Both the position numbers and the translations under genes were made by a program. A stretch of DNA of 64,000 bases from the NCBI GenBank assembly GCA_964551175.1, contig CAZKBZ010000001.1, forward strand, positions 77,761 through 141,760. The letters are read 5' to 3'. Under the pieces are notes generated by a model. That model ran no database searches, had not been told where the DNA came from, and was given only the letters and a program-made list of their open reading frames with translations. Source of the DNA: Desulfobulbus_C sp964551175 (GTDB lineage: Bacteria; Desulfobacterota; Desulfobulbia; Desulfobulbales; Desulfobulbaceae). Shown piece after piece: positions 7,901 to 15,781 of this stretch (within the stretch, counting starts at the first letter, position 1; each line of letters begins with the position of its first letter).

Positions 7901-8275
7901 TTATTTTTTTACACGACAGTCTCGCAGAACCGCTGCATCAGGCAACTCCTTGCGCATACGGTTAAGTTCTTCATCATCATCAAGCCAGTAGCGGAGTTCA
8001 GCGAGCATGCTTTTTGCGTATTCCGTCTCGCTGCCGTCTGCCAGGCTGTAGAGTATCCAGGTGCCCTGCCGCCTCCTGTTCACCAGGCCGGCATCTTCAA
8101 GAAGTTTCATGTGCTTGGATACCGTAGACTGGGCCAGTCCCAGAACATTTTGAATCTCACAGACACAGAGTTCTTTTTCCTGCAATAATTTCAGCACCCG
8201 GGCCCGATTGGGATCAGACAGCGCCTTCATAACTCGAATAAATGCTTTCATTGGATAGTTTTTTCTGTTATTCAT
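7901..8275 (-). CDS. ArsR-family metalloregulator
   Basis: This 124-residue winged-helix repressor belongs to the ArsR/SmtB family. It has the recognition helix region QSTVSKHMKLLEDAGLV and the ELCVCEI motif (about residues 36-42), the CxC As(III)/Sb(III) sensing site at the start of the DNA-binding helices in classic ArsR. An extra Cys lies near the C-terminus (RDCRVKK). It is the first gene of a leftward operon with the permease and thioredoxin-like gene. The start at 8275 has no clear Shine-Dalgarno; an internal ATG at 8251 is an alternative start. A candidate operator overlaps the start region. Confidence 0.92.
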   Translation of the reverse strand: MNNRKNYPMKAFIRVMKALSDPNRARVLKLLQEKELCVCEIQNVLGLAQSTVSKHMKLLEDAGLVNRRRQGTWILYSLADGSETEYAKSMLAELRYWLDDDEELNRMRKELPDAAVLRDCRVKK

Positions 8276-8298
8276 ATATCGCTATTTAACGATTAATT
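8273..8298 (-). promoter_or_regulatory. Candidate ArsR operator
   Basis: ATCG (8278-8281) and CGAT (8290-8293) form a dyad with an 8-base AT-rich centre and flanking A/T symmetry, directly upstream of arsR. Size and position fit an autoregulatory ArsR site, but the arms are short, so this is tentative. Confidence 0.35.
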
Positions 8299-8398
8299 TA
8301 AACCTGTCATTGATTATGTCAATTGTTTTTTTGCATATTCTGTTTTTTGATATACTATTTTGTGAGAGGAACGTACCCTGAACAGGAGAGGAGGGTGT

Positions 8399-9262
8399 AT
8401 GAAAAACAGAGTTTTTTTGTGCGGGTTATTACTGTGTATGGTACTGAGGATGCCGGCAACACCTTCGGCCCGGTCCGAAAAGCAGACAACTTTTTATTTT
8501 GCCGTATCTGCAATGGCCTCGCCGGCCCAGACACTGGTTCATTTCAACGAGTTTCAGGATTACCTGGCAGAAAAACTGGGAACATCGGTCTTGCTCAAGC
8601 AGCGCCGCACCTATGAGGAGATCAATGATCTGCTGGCCAGAGAAAAGGTGCAAATGGCCTTTACCTGTACCGGGGGATACCTTTCGGGAAGAAAGGCCTT
8701 TGGCCTTGAACTCCTTGCCGTACCGGTCATGAATGGCAAAACGTACTACAATTCGTATATTGTCACCCGTTCGGACAGTCCGGCCCGGTCACTGATGGAT
8801 CTGGAGGGGGCAGTTTTTGTCTTTACAGACCCGCTTTCCCTGACCGGATATATTTATCCGACAGCCAGGATTAATCAGATGGGGTATACCACCGGTGAGT
8901 TTTTTCAGAAAACATTTTATACTGAAAGCCACGATAAATCCATTGAAGCAGTGGCAACGGGAGTGGCGGATGCTGCTGCTGTGGACAGTCTTATTTATGA
9001 TGTCCTGCTTAAACAGGAAGATCCCTTTGCTTCCCGTCTGAAGATTATTGAGATCTCCGAGGAATTCGGCATGCCGCCAGTTGTTGTTCCTCCGGGAGTA
9101 TCGCCGGAGCTTAAAAGAAAGCTGCTCAAGATACTGCTTTCCATGGACCATGATCCTGATGGAATGAAGGTTCTGGTCAGCCTTGGCATGGACGGGTTTG
9201 CACTTCCTGAGCCGGAGCTGTATCGTTCGGCAATTCTGTTGCAAAAAGAGATAAATGAGTAA
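8399..9262 (+). CDS. PhnD-like periplasmic sensor protein, module 1
   Basis: This 287-residue protein has a cleavable-looking signal peptide (residues 1-25) and a periplasmic binding fold of the phosphate/phosphonate (PhnD-like) family. No transporter genes follow; instead a histidine kinase and sigma-54 response regulator come next, so it is best read as a sensory binding protein like AioX/ArrX (arsenic) or the sensor domain of TtrS (tetrathionate). The mature part has one Cys, in MAFTCTGGYLSG near residue 86, which could bind a thiophilic ligand. A strong Shine-Dalgarno (GGAGAGGAGG) precedes the ATG. Ligand unknown; the sensor role is inferred from context. Confidence 0.85.
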   Translation: MKNRVFLCGLLLCMVLRMPATPSARSEKQTTFYFAVSAMASPAQTLVHFNEFQDYLAEKLGTSVLLKQRRTYEEINDLLAREKVQMAFTCTGGYLSGRKAFGLELLAVPVMNGKTYYNSYIVTRSDSPARSLMDLEGAVFVFTDPLSLTGYIYPTARINQMGYTTGEFFQKTFYTESHDKSIEAVATGVADAAAVDSLIYDVLLKQEDPFASRLKIIEISEEFGMPPVVVPPGVSPELKRKLLKILLSMDHDPDGMKVLVSLGMDGFALPEPELYRSAILLQKEINE

Positions 9263-9283
9263 TCCTACCAGATTTTATTAAAC

Positions 9284-10723
9284 ATGGCCGTCAGATTCCA
9301 TGAACGGATCGCCATTCGGCTGTCGCTGTCCATTGTTATTGTGGTTCTGGTCACTGCCGTGACCGTGGCAACTCTTATTCTGCGTGATGAAAAAAGCATT
9401 CTCCAGCAGGATCTGCGGGTACGGGCTCTGCAGCTCGGGGAAATCATGTCCCGCCAGATACTTGAACCTCTGCTCTATGAAGAATATTATCGTATCCATG
9501 AGTTGATCAGTTCCTACCTGGCAGCCAAGGATGCCTTTCTGGTGTATGGTGAGTTATACAACGAACAGGGCAAGAAAATTCATGTCTCTGAAACGTCAGG
9601 AGCCCCTCGTAGAGCAGTTGACCTGGCAGAATACGAGGGTGAATCACCGAAGTTTCTGCGTGATATGGAACAGAGCAGCCCCGGCAAGCCCATGGATCTG
9701 GTGGTCCCGGTTTCCTCCAGCAAGATTGGCGTGGTCGGGTATCTTCGACTTGGGGTCTCCGTAGAGCCGTTACTCAAAACTATTGACCGTTCCAGGCGTA
9801 AGGTATGGGCGGTAACAGCAGTTATTGCTCTACTTGGTTCCCTGGCAGGCTTGTGGATGGCCAGGGCATTGATTTCTCCGGTGCTGCTGTTAAATCAGGC
9901 TGCCCATGAGGTGGGGGAGGGGAGCCTGGGTACGGAAATTCAGGAGGCCGGTGTCGGTGAAATCCGGGAGCTGGGAATCACCTTTAATACCATGTCCCGG
10001 CGGCTCAAGGAGCTGGTCGATGAAATCACGGCTGCCCAGGAAAACCTGGTGCGCACGGAAAAACTATATGCCCTGGGTGAGTTTTCCACCGGCCTTGCCC
10101 ATGAGATCAAAAACCCGCTGACTTCAATAAAGATGCTGATCCAGCGTGCAGGGGAGGAGCAGGATCCGCTTGAAGGCGAAGATCTTAAAGTTATTCTGGA
10201 TGAACTTGACCGCATCGATCATACGGTGACCCGTTTTCTTCGTTCAGCCCGTCAGTCGGAGATCCTGGTCAGCAAAACGGACATAAACAGTATTGTTGAA
10301 GATGTGCTGGCGATTACCCGGCCCAAGATTGAGAAATCGGGAGTTGTCATTGTCAAAGAACTGGCAGAGGATATCATGCCCGTGGAAGTTGATGCTTCCG
10401 GGGTCAAGCAGATTCTGATGAACGGTATACTCAATGCTCTGCAGGCCATGGAGGGGGGAGGACAGCTCACCATCAGTACGGCAGTAGTTGGCAACGAACT
10501 TCGTTGTACAATCAGCGATACCGGCTGCGGGATCAGTGAGGAACATTTGAAACATATTTTTGATCCCTTTTTTACCACCAAGGAAAACGGCACCGGCATG
10601 GGGTTGGCCGTAGCCTGGAATATTGCCCGGCAACATGGCGGGCGTCTTGATATTCTTTCCAGTACAAATAAAGGAACCAGCTTGATCCTGGTCTTGCCCT
10701 ATGACGACACTTCTCATAGTTGA
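9284..10723 (+). CDS. Sensor histidine kinase, module 1
   Basis: This 479-residue kinase has a first transmembrane helix (about 12-32), a periplasmic domain of about 130 residues, a second helix (about 168-190), a HAMP linker, a HisKA domain with the phosphorylatable His in GLAHEIKNPLTSIK, and an HATPase_c domain with N-box NGILNALQAM, G1 box DTGCGIS and DPFFTTKENGTGMGLA. It starts 21 bases after the PhnD-like gene and overlaps the response-regulator gene by 23 bases, so the three are translationally linked. The periplasmic domain probably docks with the ligand-loaded PhnD-like protein. No Shine-Dalgarno is obvious. Confidence 0.93.
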   Translation: MAVRFHERIAIRLSLSIVIVVLVTAVTVATLILRDEKSILQQDLRVRALQLGEIMSRQILEPLLYEEYYRIHELISSYLAAKDAFLVYGELYNEQGKKIHVSETSGAPRRAVDLAEYEGESPKFLRDMEQSSPGKPMDLVVPVSSSKIGVVGYLRLGVSVEPLLKTIDRSRRKVWAVTAVIALLGSLAGLWMARALISPVLLLNQAAHEVGEGSLGTEIQEAGVGEIRELGITFNTMSRRLKELVDEITAAQENLVRTEKLYALGEFSTGLAHEIKNPLTSIKMLIQRAGEEQDPLEGEDLKVILDELDRIDHTVTRFLRSARQSEILVSKTDINSIVEDVLAITRPKIEKSGVVIVKELAEDIMPVEVDASGVKQILMNGILNALQAMEGGGQLTISTAVVGNELRCTISDTGCGISEEHLKHIFDPFFTTKENGTGMGLAVAWNIARQHGGRLDILSSTNKGTSLILVLPYDDTSHS

Positions 10724-12077
10724 TGATGAAAAAACGGTTCGCTATGCCTTTGAGCGAACGTTTGGCGATGAGTACACCATAAAAACGGCTGAAAATGGTG
10801 AGCAGGCGATACAGGCTGTTACAGAAGAAGAGCTGGCTGTCGTGCTCATGGATATCCGTATGCCCAAAATGGACGGATTGACAGCACTGAAAATTATCAA
10901 AAAATCGTATCCCCATCTGCCGGTTATCATGGTCACCGCCTTTGCCGATTCCTCTTCCGCCATGCAGGCCATGAAGGACGGAGCCTTTGATTATGTGGCC
11001 AAGCCCTTTGATAATGATGAATTGCGCACTATCATTGATAAGGCCTTGAGTACCGGGAAAATACAGGCCAAACTGCACTGTGGAGGTGACAGTCAATGGG
11101 GTGAGGAGACAGATAATAAGGAATGTATTGTCGGCTCCAGTCCTGAAGTATTGAATATGTGTAAAAAAATAGGACAGGTTGCCGGTTCCGACCTGCCGGT
11201 ACTTATTACCGGTGAGACAGGAGTAGGCAAGGAGTTGACTGCCAGGGCTATCTGTCAGCACAGCAGTCGCAAGGATGCTCCCTTTATGATCGTCAACTGT
11301 GCTTCACTTCCCGATGAACTGGTGGAGAGTGAACTGTTCGGCTATGAGACCGGGGCTTTTACCGGGGCGGTCAAACAGCGGATCGGCCGGTTTGAGCAGT
11401 GTGATGGAGGCACTCTGTTTCTTGATGAAATAGGTGAGCTGCCCATTGCAGCTCAGGCCAAAGTCCTGCGGGTTCTCCAGGATGGAACCTTTGAACGGCT
11501 GGGCAGCAATAAACAGCTTGCCACCGATGTCCGTCTGATAGCCGCCACCAACAGAAATCTTGACGAGATGGCTGCCGAGGGCCTGTTCCGACCGGACCTG
11601 CTGCACAGAATCAACGTGCTGACCATTTCCATCCCGCCCCTGCGCCAGCGTATCGGTGATCTTTCCGATCTGATCCTCTATTTTCTTTCCCGTTACGGCC
11701 GGCAGGTCTATCCTCCTGTGGAGGGGATCTCCGATGAAGCGCTGGAAGAGCTGGCCGCTTACTCATGGCCCGGCAACATCCGGGAACTTGAAAATACCAT
11801 TCGGCGGGGAATTGTTCTTGCCAAATCCACCGTCCTTACTGCTGAAGACTGCATAATTCAGCACCATGCCGAGCCGGCTGAAGATGATTTCAGGCAGGTT
11901 GTCGGCATGCAGATCGACAGCCTGATCAAGGGGAATGAGTCACGTCCCTATCGCTCGCTCATTTCAGAGGTTGAGCAGATGCTGATTAAAAAGGCACTTG
12001 ATCTCTGCGACGGCAACCAGGTCCAGGCTGCCAGGCTGCTTGGCATAAATCGGATGACCCTGCGTAAAAAAATGTAA
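10701..12077 (+). CDS. NtrC-type sigma-54 response regulator, module 1
   Basis: This 458-residue activator has a receiver domain (phospho-acceptor Asp in VVLMDIRMPKMDG, near 52), a sigma-54 AAA+ domain with Walker A GETGVGKE, the sigma-54 contact loop GAFTGA, Walker B GGTLFLDEIGELP, and a C-terminal Fis-type helix-turn-helix (NQVQAARLLGINRMTLRKK). All motifs needed for open-complex formation are intact. It overlaps the kinase gene. The obvious target is the sigma-54 promoter at 13219-13235, with the dyad at 13129-13168 as its enhancer, about 1 kb downstream past a toxin-antitoxin pair. Confidence 0.95.
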   Translation: MTTLLIVDDEKTVRYAFERTFGDEYTIKTAENGEQAIQAVTEEELAVVLMDIRMPKMDGLTALKIIKKSYPHLPVIMVTAFADSSSAMQAMKDGAFDYVAKPFDNDELRTIIDKALSTGKIQAKLHCGGDSQWGEETDNKECIVGSSPEVLNMCKKIGQVAGSDLPVLITGETGVGKELTARAICQHSSRKDAPFMIVNCASLPDELVESELFGYETGAFTGAVKQRIGRFEQCDGGTLFLDEIGELPIAAQAKVLRVLQDGTFERLGSNKQLATDVRLIAATNRNLDEMAAEGLFRPDLLHRINVLTISIPPLRQRIGDLSDLILYFLSRYGRQVYPPVEGISDEALEELAAYSWPGNIRELENTIRRGIVLAKSTVLTAEDCIIQHHAEPAEDDFRQVVGMQIDSLIKGNESRPYRSLISEVEQMLIKKALDLCDGNQVQAARLLGINRMTLRKKM

Positions 12078-12278
12078 GTCGTAACGAGTAGTCCATGCTG
12101 TCCGGTCTTTCCTCATAACAACCTCTTTTCATGTAACAAAAAAACTGTATGCTGCAAACGTAAGATAACGGGTTGCGTAGTAAAAGGGAGTAAGATATTC
12201 ACTTTGGCAGACCCTGAAACTTGGAGTGTTGTTTTATAAGTAAATGTATATTTCTGTTTTACCGAGGTCATACCCTTG

Positions 12279-12548
12279 TCAGGGTGCGCGAAGTTCCTTT
12301 TCAATGCGTTCTGCCAAAAAAATTTTCAAAAGAGATTGATACGGAACATCTCTTTTATTTGCTAAAAGTTTGAGTTCTTCCAACATTGATTCCGGCAGAC
12401 GAAGTGATATTTTTTTTACGGAAGGTTTAAGGTTTGGAAAAGTAACCCTTTCTGCCTTATTCCAGTCAATGTACTCAGTTGAATCATGAGTAGCCCAAAA
12501 CTCTCTTTCATCGTCTTCATTCTTAAATTTTGGTATTTGATTACGCAT
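12279..12548 (-). CDS. brnA: BrnA-like antitoxin
   Basis: This 89-residue protein has a charged N-terminus and a C-terminal ribbon-helix-helix-like segment (VKKISLRLPESMLEELKLLA) as in BrnA/CopG-type antitoxins. It overlaps the upstream brnT gene by eight bases on the same strand, the usual toxin-first order of BrnTA. BrnA neutralises BrnT and represses the operon. The pair lies between the module 1 regulator genes and the enzyme operon, on the opposite strand. Confidence 0.85.
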   Translation of the reverse strand: MRNQIPKFKNEDDEREFWATHDSTEYIDWNKAERVTFPNLKPSVKKISLRLPESMLEELKLLANKRDVPYQSLLKIFLAERIEKELRAP

Positions 12549-12849
12549 TATTGTATATCTCCCTTTCTTTACGACTCATATCCCGTGCTGAAATAACACG
12601 AATAAGATTATTTCTGACAGTAAATGCAATGAATAGAGTCCTTTTCAAATCAGTTGTTCCAAGCGCATAAAATCTTTTCTCTGTTTTTGAATGCAGTACG
12701 TCGTTTTGGATCACCAAGGGGCGATTGAAAAATATTTGTTCACATTCAGCAGTACTAACTTTGTGTTTTATCCAATTTTTATCAATATTCCCTTTATCCC
12801 AAACGAAACCGGAGAACTGATTAAATATTTCTTTGTGTATCTTGTTCAT
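12541..12849 (-). CDS. brnT: BrnT-like ribonuclease toxin
   Basis: This 102-residue protein matches the BrnT toxin family (RelE-fold mRNA interferase): FVWDKGNIDKNWIKHKVS near the N-terminus, the FYALGTTDLKRTLFIAFTVR core and the C-terminal VISARDMSRKEREIY segment. Length is typical. It is followed, with overlap, by brnA. A near-consensus sigma-70 promoter ends within a few bases of the ATG, so the transcript may be leaderless or have a very short leader, and there is no Shine-Dalgarno. Confidence 0.88.
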   Translation of the reverse strand: MNKIHKEIFNQFSGFVWDKGNIDKNWIKHKVSTAECEQIFFNRPLVIQNDVLHSKTEKRFYALGTTDLKRTLFIAFTVRNNLIRVISARDMSRKEREIYNNA

Positions 12850-12855
12850 ATCTTA

Positions 12856-12885
12856 TGTATATATCTGAGAGGTACATTTTGTCAA
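12856..12885 (-). promoter_or_regulatory. Sigma-70 promoter of brnTA
   Basis: On the - strand, a perfect -35 TTGACA (12885-12880) is followed, after 16 or 18 bases, by TATATA or TATACA (12863-12856). The toxin start codon is at 12849, leaving almost no leader. Confidence 0.7.
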
Positions 12886-13128
12886 GTTATGGATGTGTCT
12901 TTAGGACACAATGCTTCGCATCACCGGCAGTAAAAAAAAGTGTAGAACTATCTGAGATTTTTTTTAACAAGCACTTGTGATTACAAGAATTATTTTTTTA
13001 ATTGATATTTAAGCAGGTCGACGACTCGAAGTCTCCGTCCACCTGATCTTAAATAAAAAATCTAATAATTCAAGGTACCGGACAGCGTATAAATCCAATT
13101 CCACTGATAAGACCACTCAACTCACCTC
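12886..13128. other. Intergenic region upstream of operon 1 control sites
   Basis: This AT-rich stretch lies between the brnTA promoter and the operon 1 enhancer dyad. A small hairpin (TGTGTC with GACACA) lies near 12895-12911. No gene was found. Confidence 0.5.
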
Positions 13129-13168
13129 TGCTTAATTAATAGACACTTCTCTGTATATTAATTAAGCA
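13129..13168. promoter_or_regulatory. Enhancer-like dyad upstream of operon 1
   Basis: TGCTTAATTAATA (13129-13141) and TATTAATTAAGCA (13156-13168) are perfect 13-base arms separated by 14 bases. The centre lies about 98 bases upstream of the start site predicted from the sigma-54 promoter, the usual distance for an NtrC-type activator site. The likely binder is the module 1 response regulator. Confidence 0.7.
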
Positions 13169-13218
13169 TTCCTGTCTCAATTTTTTTAATTTACCCATTA
13201 AAATCAGTAAGTTTTCTT

Positions 13219-13235
13219 TTGGCACCCTTTGTGCA
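13219..13235 (+). promoter_or_regulatory. Sigma-54 promoter of operon 1
   Basis: TTGGCACCCTTTGTGCA matches the -24/-12 consensus TTGGCAC-N5-TTGCA with invariant GG and GC at the correct spacing and one change in the -12 block. The cytochrome gene starts 50 bases downstream at 13285. Confidence 0.85.
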
Positions 13236-13284
13236 GTTGTAGTTGCCTGAGGGATGTTTTGTTGCAACAAAGGAGACTGTTTGT

Positions 13285-14778
13285 ATGAAAAAAGGGATTC
13301 TGCTGATCATTATCGTGATCATTATCATCGGGTTTGCCGGTGTACTCTCGGTTGAGTCGTATACTGCCCGGCCAACGTTCTGCGGCACCAGCTGCCATAT
13401 CATGGATAGACCGTACAAAACGTGGCAGGCAGATAAACACGGTAAATCCGGTAAGGTTGAAGTCCGTTGTGTGGACTGTCATTATGCACCCGGCGAAAAA
13501 ATGACCATGCATGCCAAGTTCAAGGGACTGGGTCAGCTGTTTACCTATCTTTCCTCCGATGATAAAGAAGTTCGTCGTGCTACCCTTATTGCCGACATCT
13601 CCTGCTCCACTGCCAAGTGCCATCCGACGGAAAAATTCATGGATAAGAAGCTGACCTACGGTAAGGAAAAAAAGGTCGGTTTTACCCATAAAGCCCATTA
13701 CGAAAAGACTATTCCCGGGCAGGAAATGCACTGTACCAGCTGCCACATCAAGGCCAGCGATGAAAAACATTTCGAGGTACCTGCCAGCCAGTGCTATGTC
13801 TGCCATTTCAGAAAGGCGGAATTTAATAAGGGCAGGGCAGCCTGCAATCTCTGCCACGAAATTCCGACTACACCCTTGCAGCAACAGAAAAAAGACGCCC
13901 CGATTGATCCGGATGAGAAAATCATTACCCATCAGACCCTGGAAAAGGCCGGTGTTGCCTGTCAGAGCTGCCATTATCAGGTGATCACCGGTGCAACAGC
14001 ATTGTTACCCAGGGCTTGCGAGAGCTGCCATAGCAACAGCGAGGCACTGGCCAAAAGAAAAGACATGAAATTAATGCACACAGAGCATGTGGCCAGACAG
14101 AAGGCCCAGTGTGCAGACTGTCATCAGCCGATCATGCATAAGGAGGGTGATTTTATTGAGGCGGCCCGTCTCAACTGCGCAAGCTGTCATCCGGATCATC
14201 ACAGCTACCAGAAAGCTCTGCTTGTTGGTGCAGCTTATGGCGATGTGCCTGAGACACCCAGCCTTATGAACAAGGTGAAGACCAATTGCCTGGGCTGTCA
14301 TGAAAAAGAAGAAATGCTCAAGGGAGAAGAAGTCCTCAGAGGAGCTGCCAAGGCCTGTGTGGATTGTCATACCAAGGATCACGAGAAAATGCTGGCCGAC
14401 TGGCAGAAAGAGGTCAAAACAGAGGTGGACTTTGCCAGGGAAACCAGGGACAAGGCTTTTGCCATGATGAACCAGGTGAGAGAACAACTCAGTGAAGATC
14501 AGGTTGCTGAGTTTGAAGAGCTGTTTGAGAAAGGGCAGGAGGCACTTAATATCGTTGAATTCGGCAACGGCGTGCATAATAAAAAATACTCCATCATGCT
14601 TATTGATGAGGCCATGAACAGTATCTACGGAGTGCTTGATGTTGTTGAGCCCATGGCTGAGGAACAGGAAAAGAAAGCTCTTGAACAGGCGGAAGCTCTT
14701 CCTGCAGAACAGGAAACAGTCATAGAAGAGGAAGTGCTCCCGGCTGAAGGGCAGCAGGAAGCAAAACTCGAACAGTAA
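13285..14778 (+). CDS. Dodecaheme NapC-like cytochrome c, module 1
   Basis: The 497-residue protein starts at the ATG at 13285, nine bases after AAGGAG; an earlier in-frame ATG at 13243 lacks such a site. One N-terminal membrane anchor (residues 4-23) is followed by twelve heme motifs: CGTSCH (CX3CH, Cys33-His38), CVDCH, a CX4CH site (CSTAKCH) and nine further CxxCH sites. The first sites, with the SVESYTARPTFCGTSCHIMD context, resemble NapC/NirT/NrfH quinol dehydrogenases. A helical C-terminal domain carries GNGVHNKKY and ends in an Ala/Glu-rich tail. It probably passes electrons from quinol to the Fe-S and molybdenum subunits encoded next. The heme count is seen; the electron path is inferred. 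Confidence 0.93.
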   Translation: MKKGILLIIIVIIIIGFAGVLSVESYTARPTFCGTSCHIMDRPYKTWQADKHGKSGKVEVRCVDCHYAPGEKMTMHAKFKGLGQLFTYLSSDDKEVRRATLIADISCSTAKCHPTEKFMDKKLTYGKEKKVGFTHKAHYEKTIPGQEMHCTSCHIKASDEKHFEVPASQCYVCHFRKAEFNKGRAACNLCHEIPTTPLQQQKKDAPIDPDEKIITHQTLEKAGVACQSCHYQVITGATALLPRACESCHSNSEALAKRKDMKLMHTEHVARQKAQCADCHQPIMHKEGDFIEAARLNCASCHPDHHSYQKALLVGAAYGDVPETPSLMNKVKTNCLGCHEKEEMLKGEEVLRGAAKACVDCHTKDHEKMLADWQKEVKTEVDFARETRDKAFAMMNQVREQLSEDQVAEFEELFEKGQEALNIVEFGNGVHNKKYSIMLIDEAMNSIYGVLDVVEPMAEEQEKKALEQAEALPAEQETVIEEEVLPAEGQQEAKLEQ

Positions 14779-14871
14779 CTGCAGGCAGACCACAAACATA
14801 TCCAGACAATAGATGTCTGTACTTGGAGCTATGCTCTGAGATTCTTATAAAACAGCACTAAGGAGGAGGTC

Positions 14872-15738
14872 ATGACCACCAACAGAACAAATGATCGCAG
14901 GGATATGCTCCGGGTCACCGGGGCCTCTCTGGCCGCAGCCGGACTTGCGTCAGTAAGCCTGCTGCAATCAAAGGAGGCAAAAGCCGCCCAGACCGGAGCG
15001 CCGCATTGGGTAATGATAATGGACCTGCGTCGCTGTACCGGTTGCCGGGCCTGTACGGTAGCCTGCAAGGCAGAGTATGACGTCCCGCTGGGAGCCTTTA
15101 AGACCGTTGTCAAGCAGGTTGTGACCGGTACTTATCCTGATACCAGGCGAACCTTGTTACCACGACGCTGCAATCACTGTGAGGGGACGGAAAAAGTGGG
15201 AAATATTACGGTTCCTCCCTGTGTCAAGGCCTGCCCGGAATACCCGAAAGATCGCCGGGTTTTTGTGACTCCGGATGGCAAAAAAATCCGATACCGCGGC
15301 GGTGCCACCTATAAACGTCCTGATGGTCTGATCTTAATCGATAATGATGCCTGCACAGGTTGCGGTAAGTGCATTGATGCCTGTCCCTATGGCGCCCGCA
15401 CCTTTAACAAGCGAAAGCTGTCTGGCAAAGATAAGACCAAGAATGCAATTGTCAAATGTACCTCCTGCGTTCATCGCATGGATGAGGGCGTGACACCGGC
15501 CTGTGTCAACACCTGCGGACCGGGCGCCCGTATTTTTGGTGATCTCAATGATCCGAACAGCGAGGTTGCAAAACTGGCCAAGGAGTTCAAGTTGCTGCAA
15601 AATCGTGACAAGACAACCCTGAAGCCGGAAGAAAAGACTATGCCTAATATCTTCTACATTGATCCGGACGGTGTGCTGGCTGACTATACCTTTAAAAAGG
15701 AAGACAAGCTGGCAGAGTATCGGGATATTGTTGAATAA
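14872..15738 (+). CDS. Tat-exported TtrB-like four-cluster ferredoxin subunit, module 1
   Basis: This 288-residue electron-transfer subunit has a Tat signal (NDRRDMLRV, then a hydrophobic stretch ending KEAKA) and the Cys clusters expected for four [4Fe-4S] centres: CTGCRACTVAC, CNHCEGT to CVKACPEYP, CTGCGKCIDACP and CTSCVHR. Local features such as LLPRRCNHC, VNTCGPGARIFGDLNDP and the NIFYIDPDG tail resemble tetrathionate reductase TtrB, with an insert between the second cluster motifs carrying TPDGKKIRYRGGATYK. A strong GGAGGAGG site precedes the ATG. It probably links the dodecaheme cytochrome to the molybdoenzyme in the periplasm. Confidence 0.93.
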   Translation: MTTNRTNDRRDMLRVTGASLAAAGLASVSLLQSKEAKAAQTGAPHWVMIMDLRRCTGCRACTVACKAEYDVPLGAFKTVVKQVVTGTYPDTRRTLLPRRCNHCEGTEKVGNITVPPCVKACPEYPKDRRVFVTPDGKKIRYRGGATYKRPDGLILIDNDACTGCGKCIDACPYGARTFNKRKLSGKDKTKNAIVKCTSCVHRMDEGVTPACVNTCGPGARIFGDLNDPNSEVAKLAKEFKLLQNRDKTTLKPEEKTMPNIFYIDPDGVLADYTFKKEDKLAEYRDIVE

Positions 15739-15781
15739 CAGAGGACAAACAATCTGTTTTACTTACAGGAGGAATAGAATA

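Noticed and set aside
13129..13168. AT-rich dyad as a rho-independent terminator
   Set aside because: The stem is AT-only at its inner part, no T-run follows, and its distance to the sigma-54 promoter fits an activator site better.
13243..13284. Upstream start for the module 1 cytochrome
   Set aside because: The ATG at 13243 lies only about 10 bases or less from the predicted transcript start and has no Shine-Dalgarno; the ATG at 13285 has AAGGAG.
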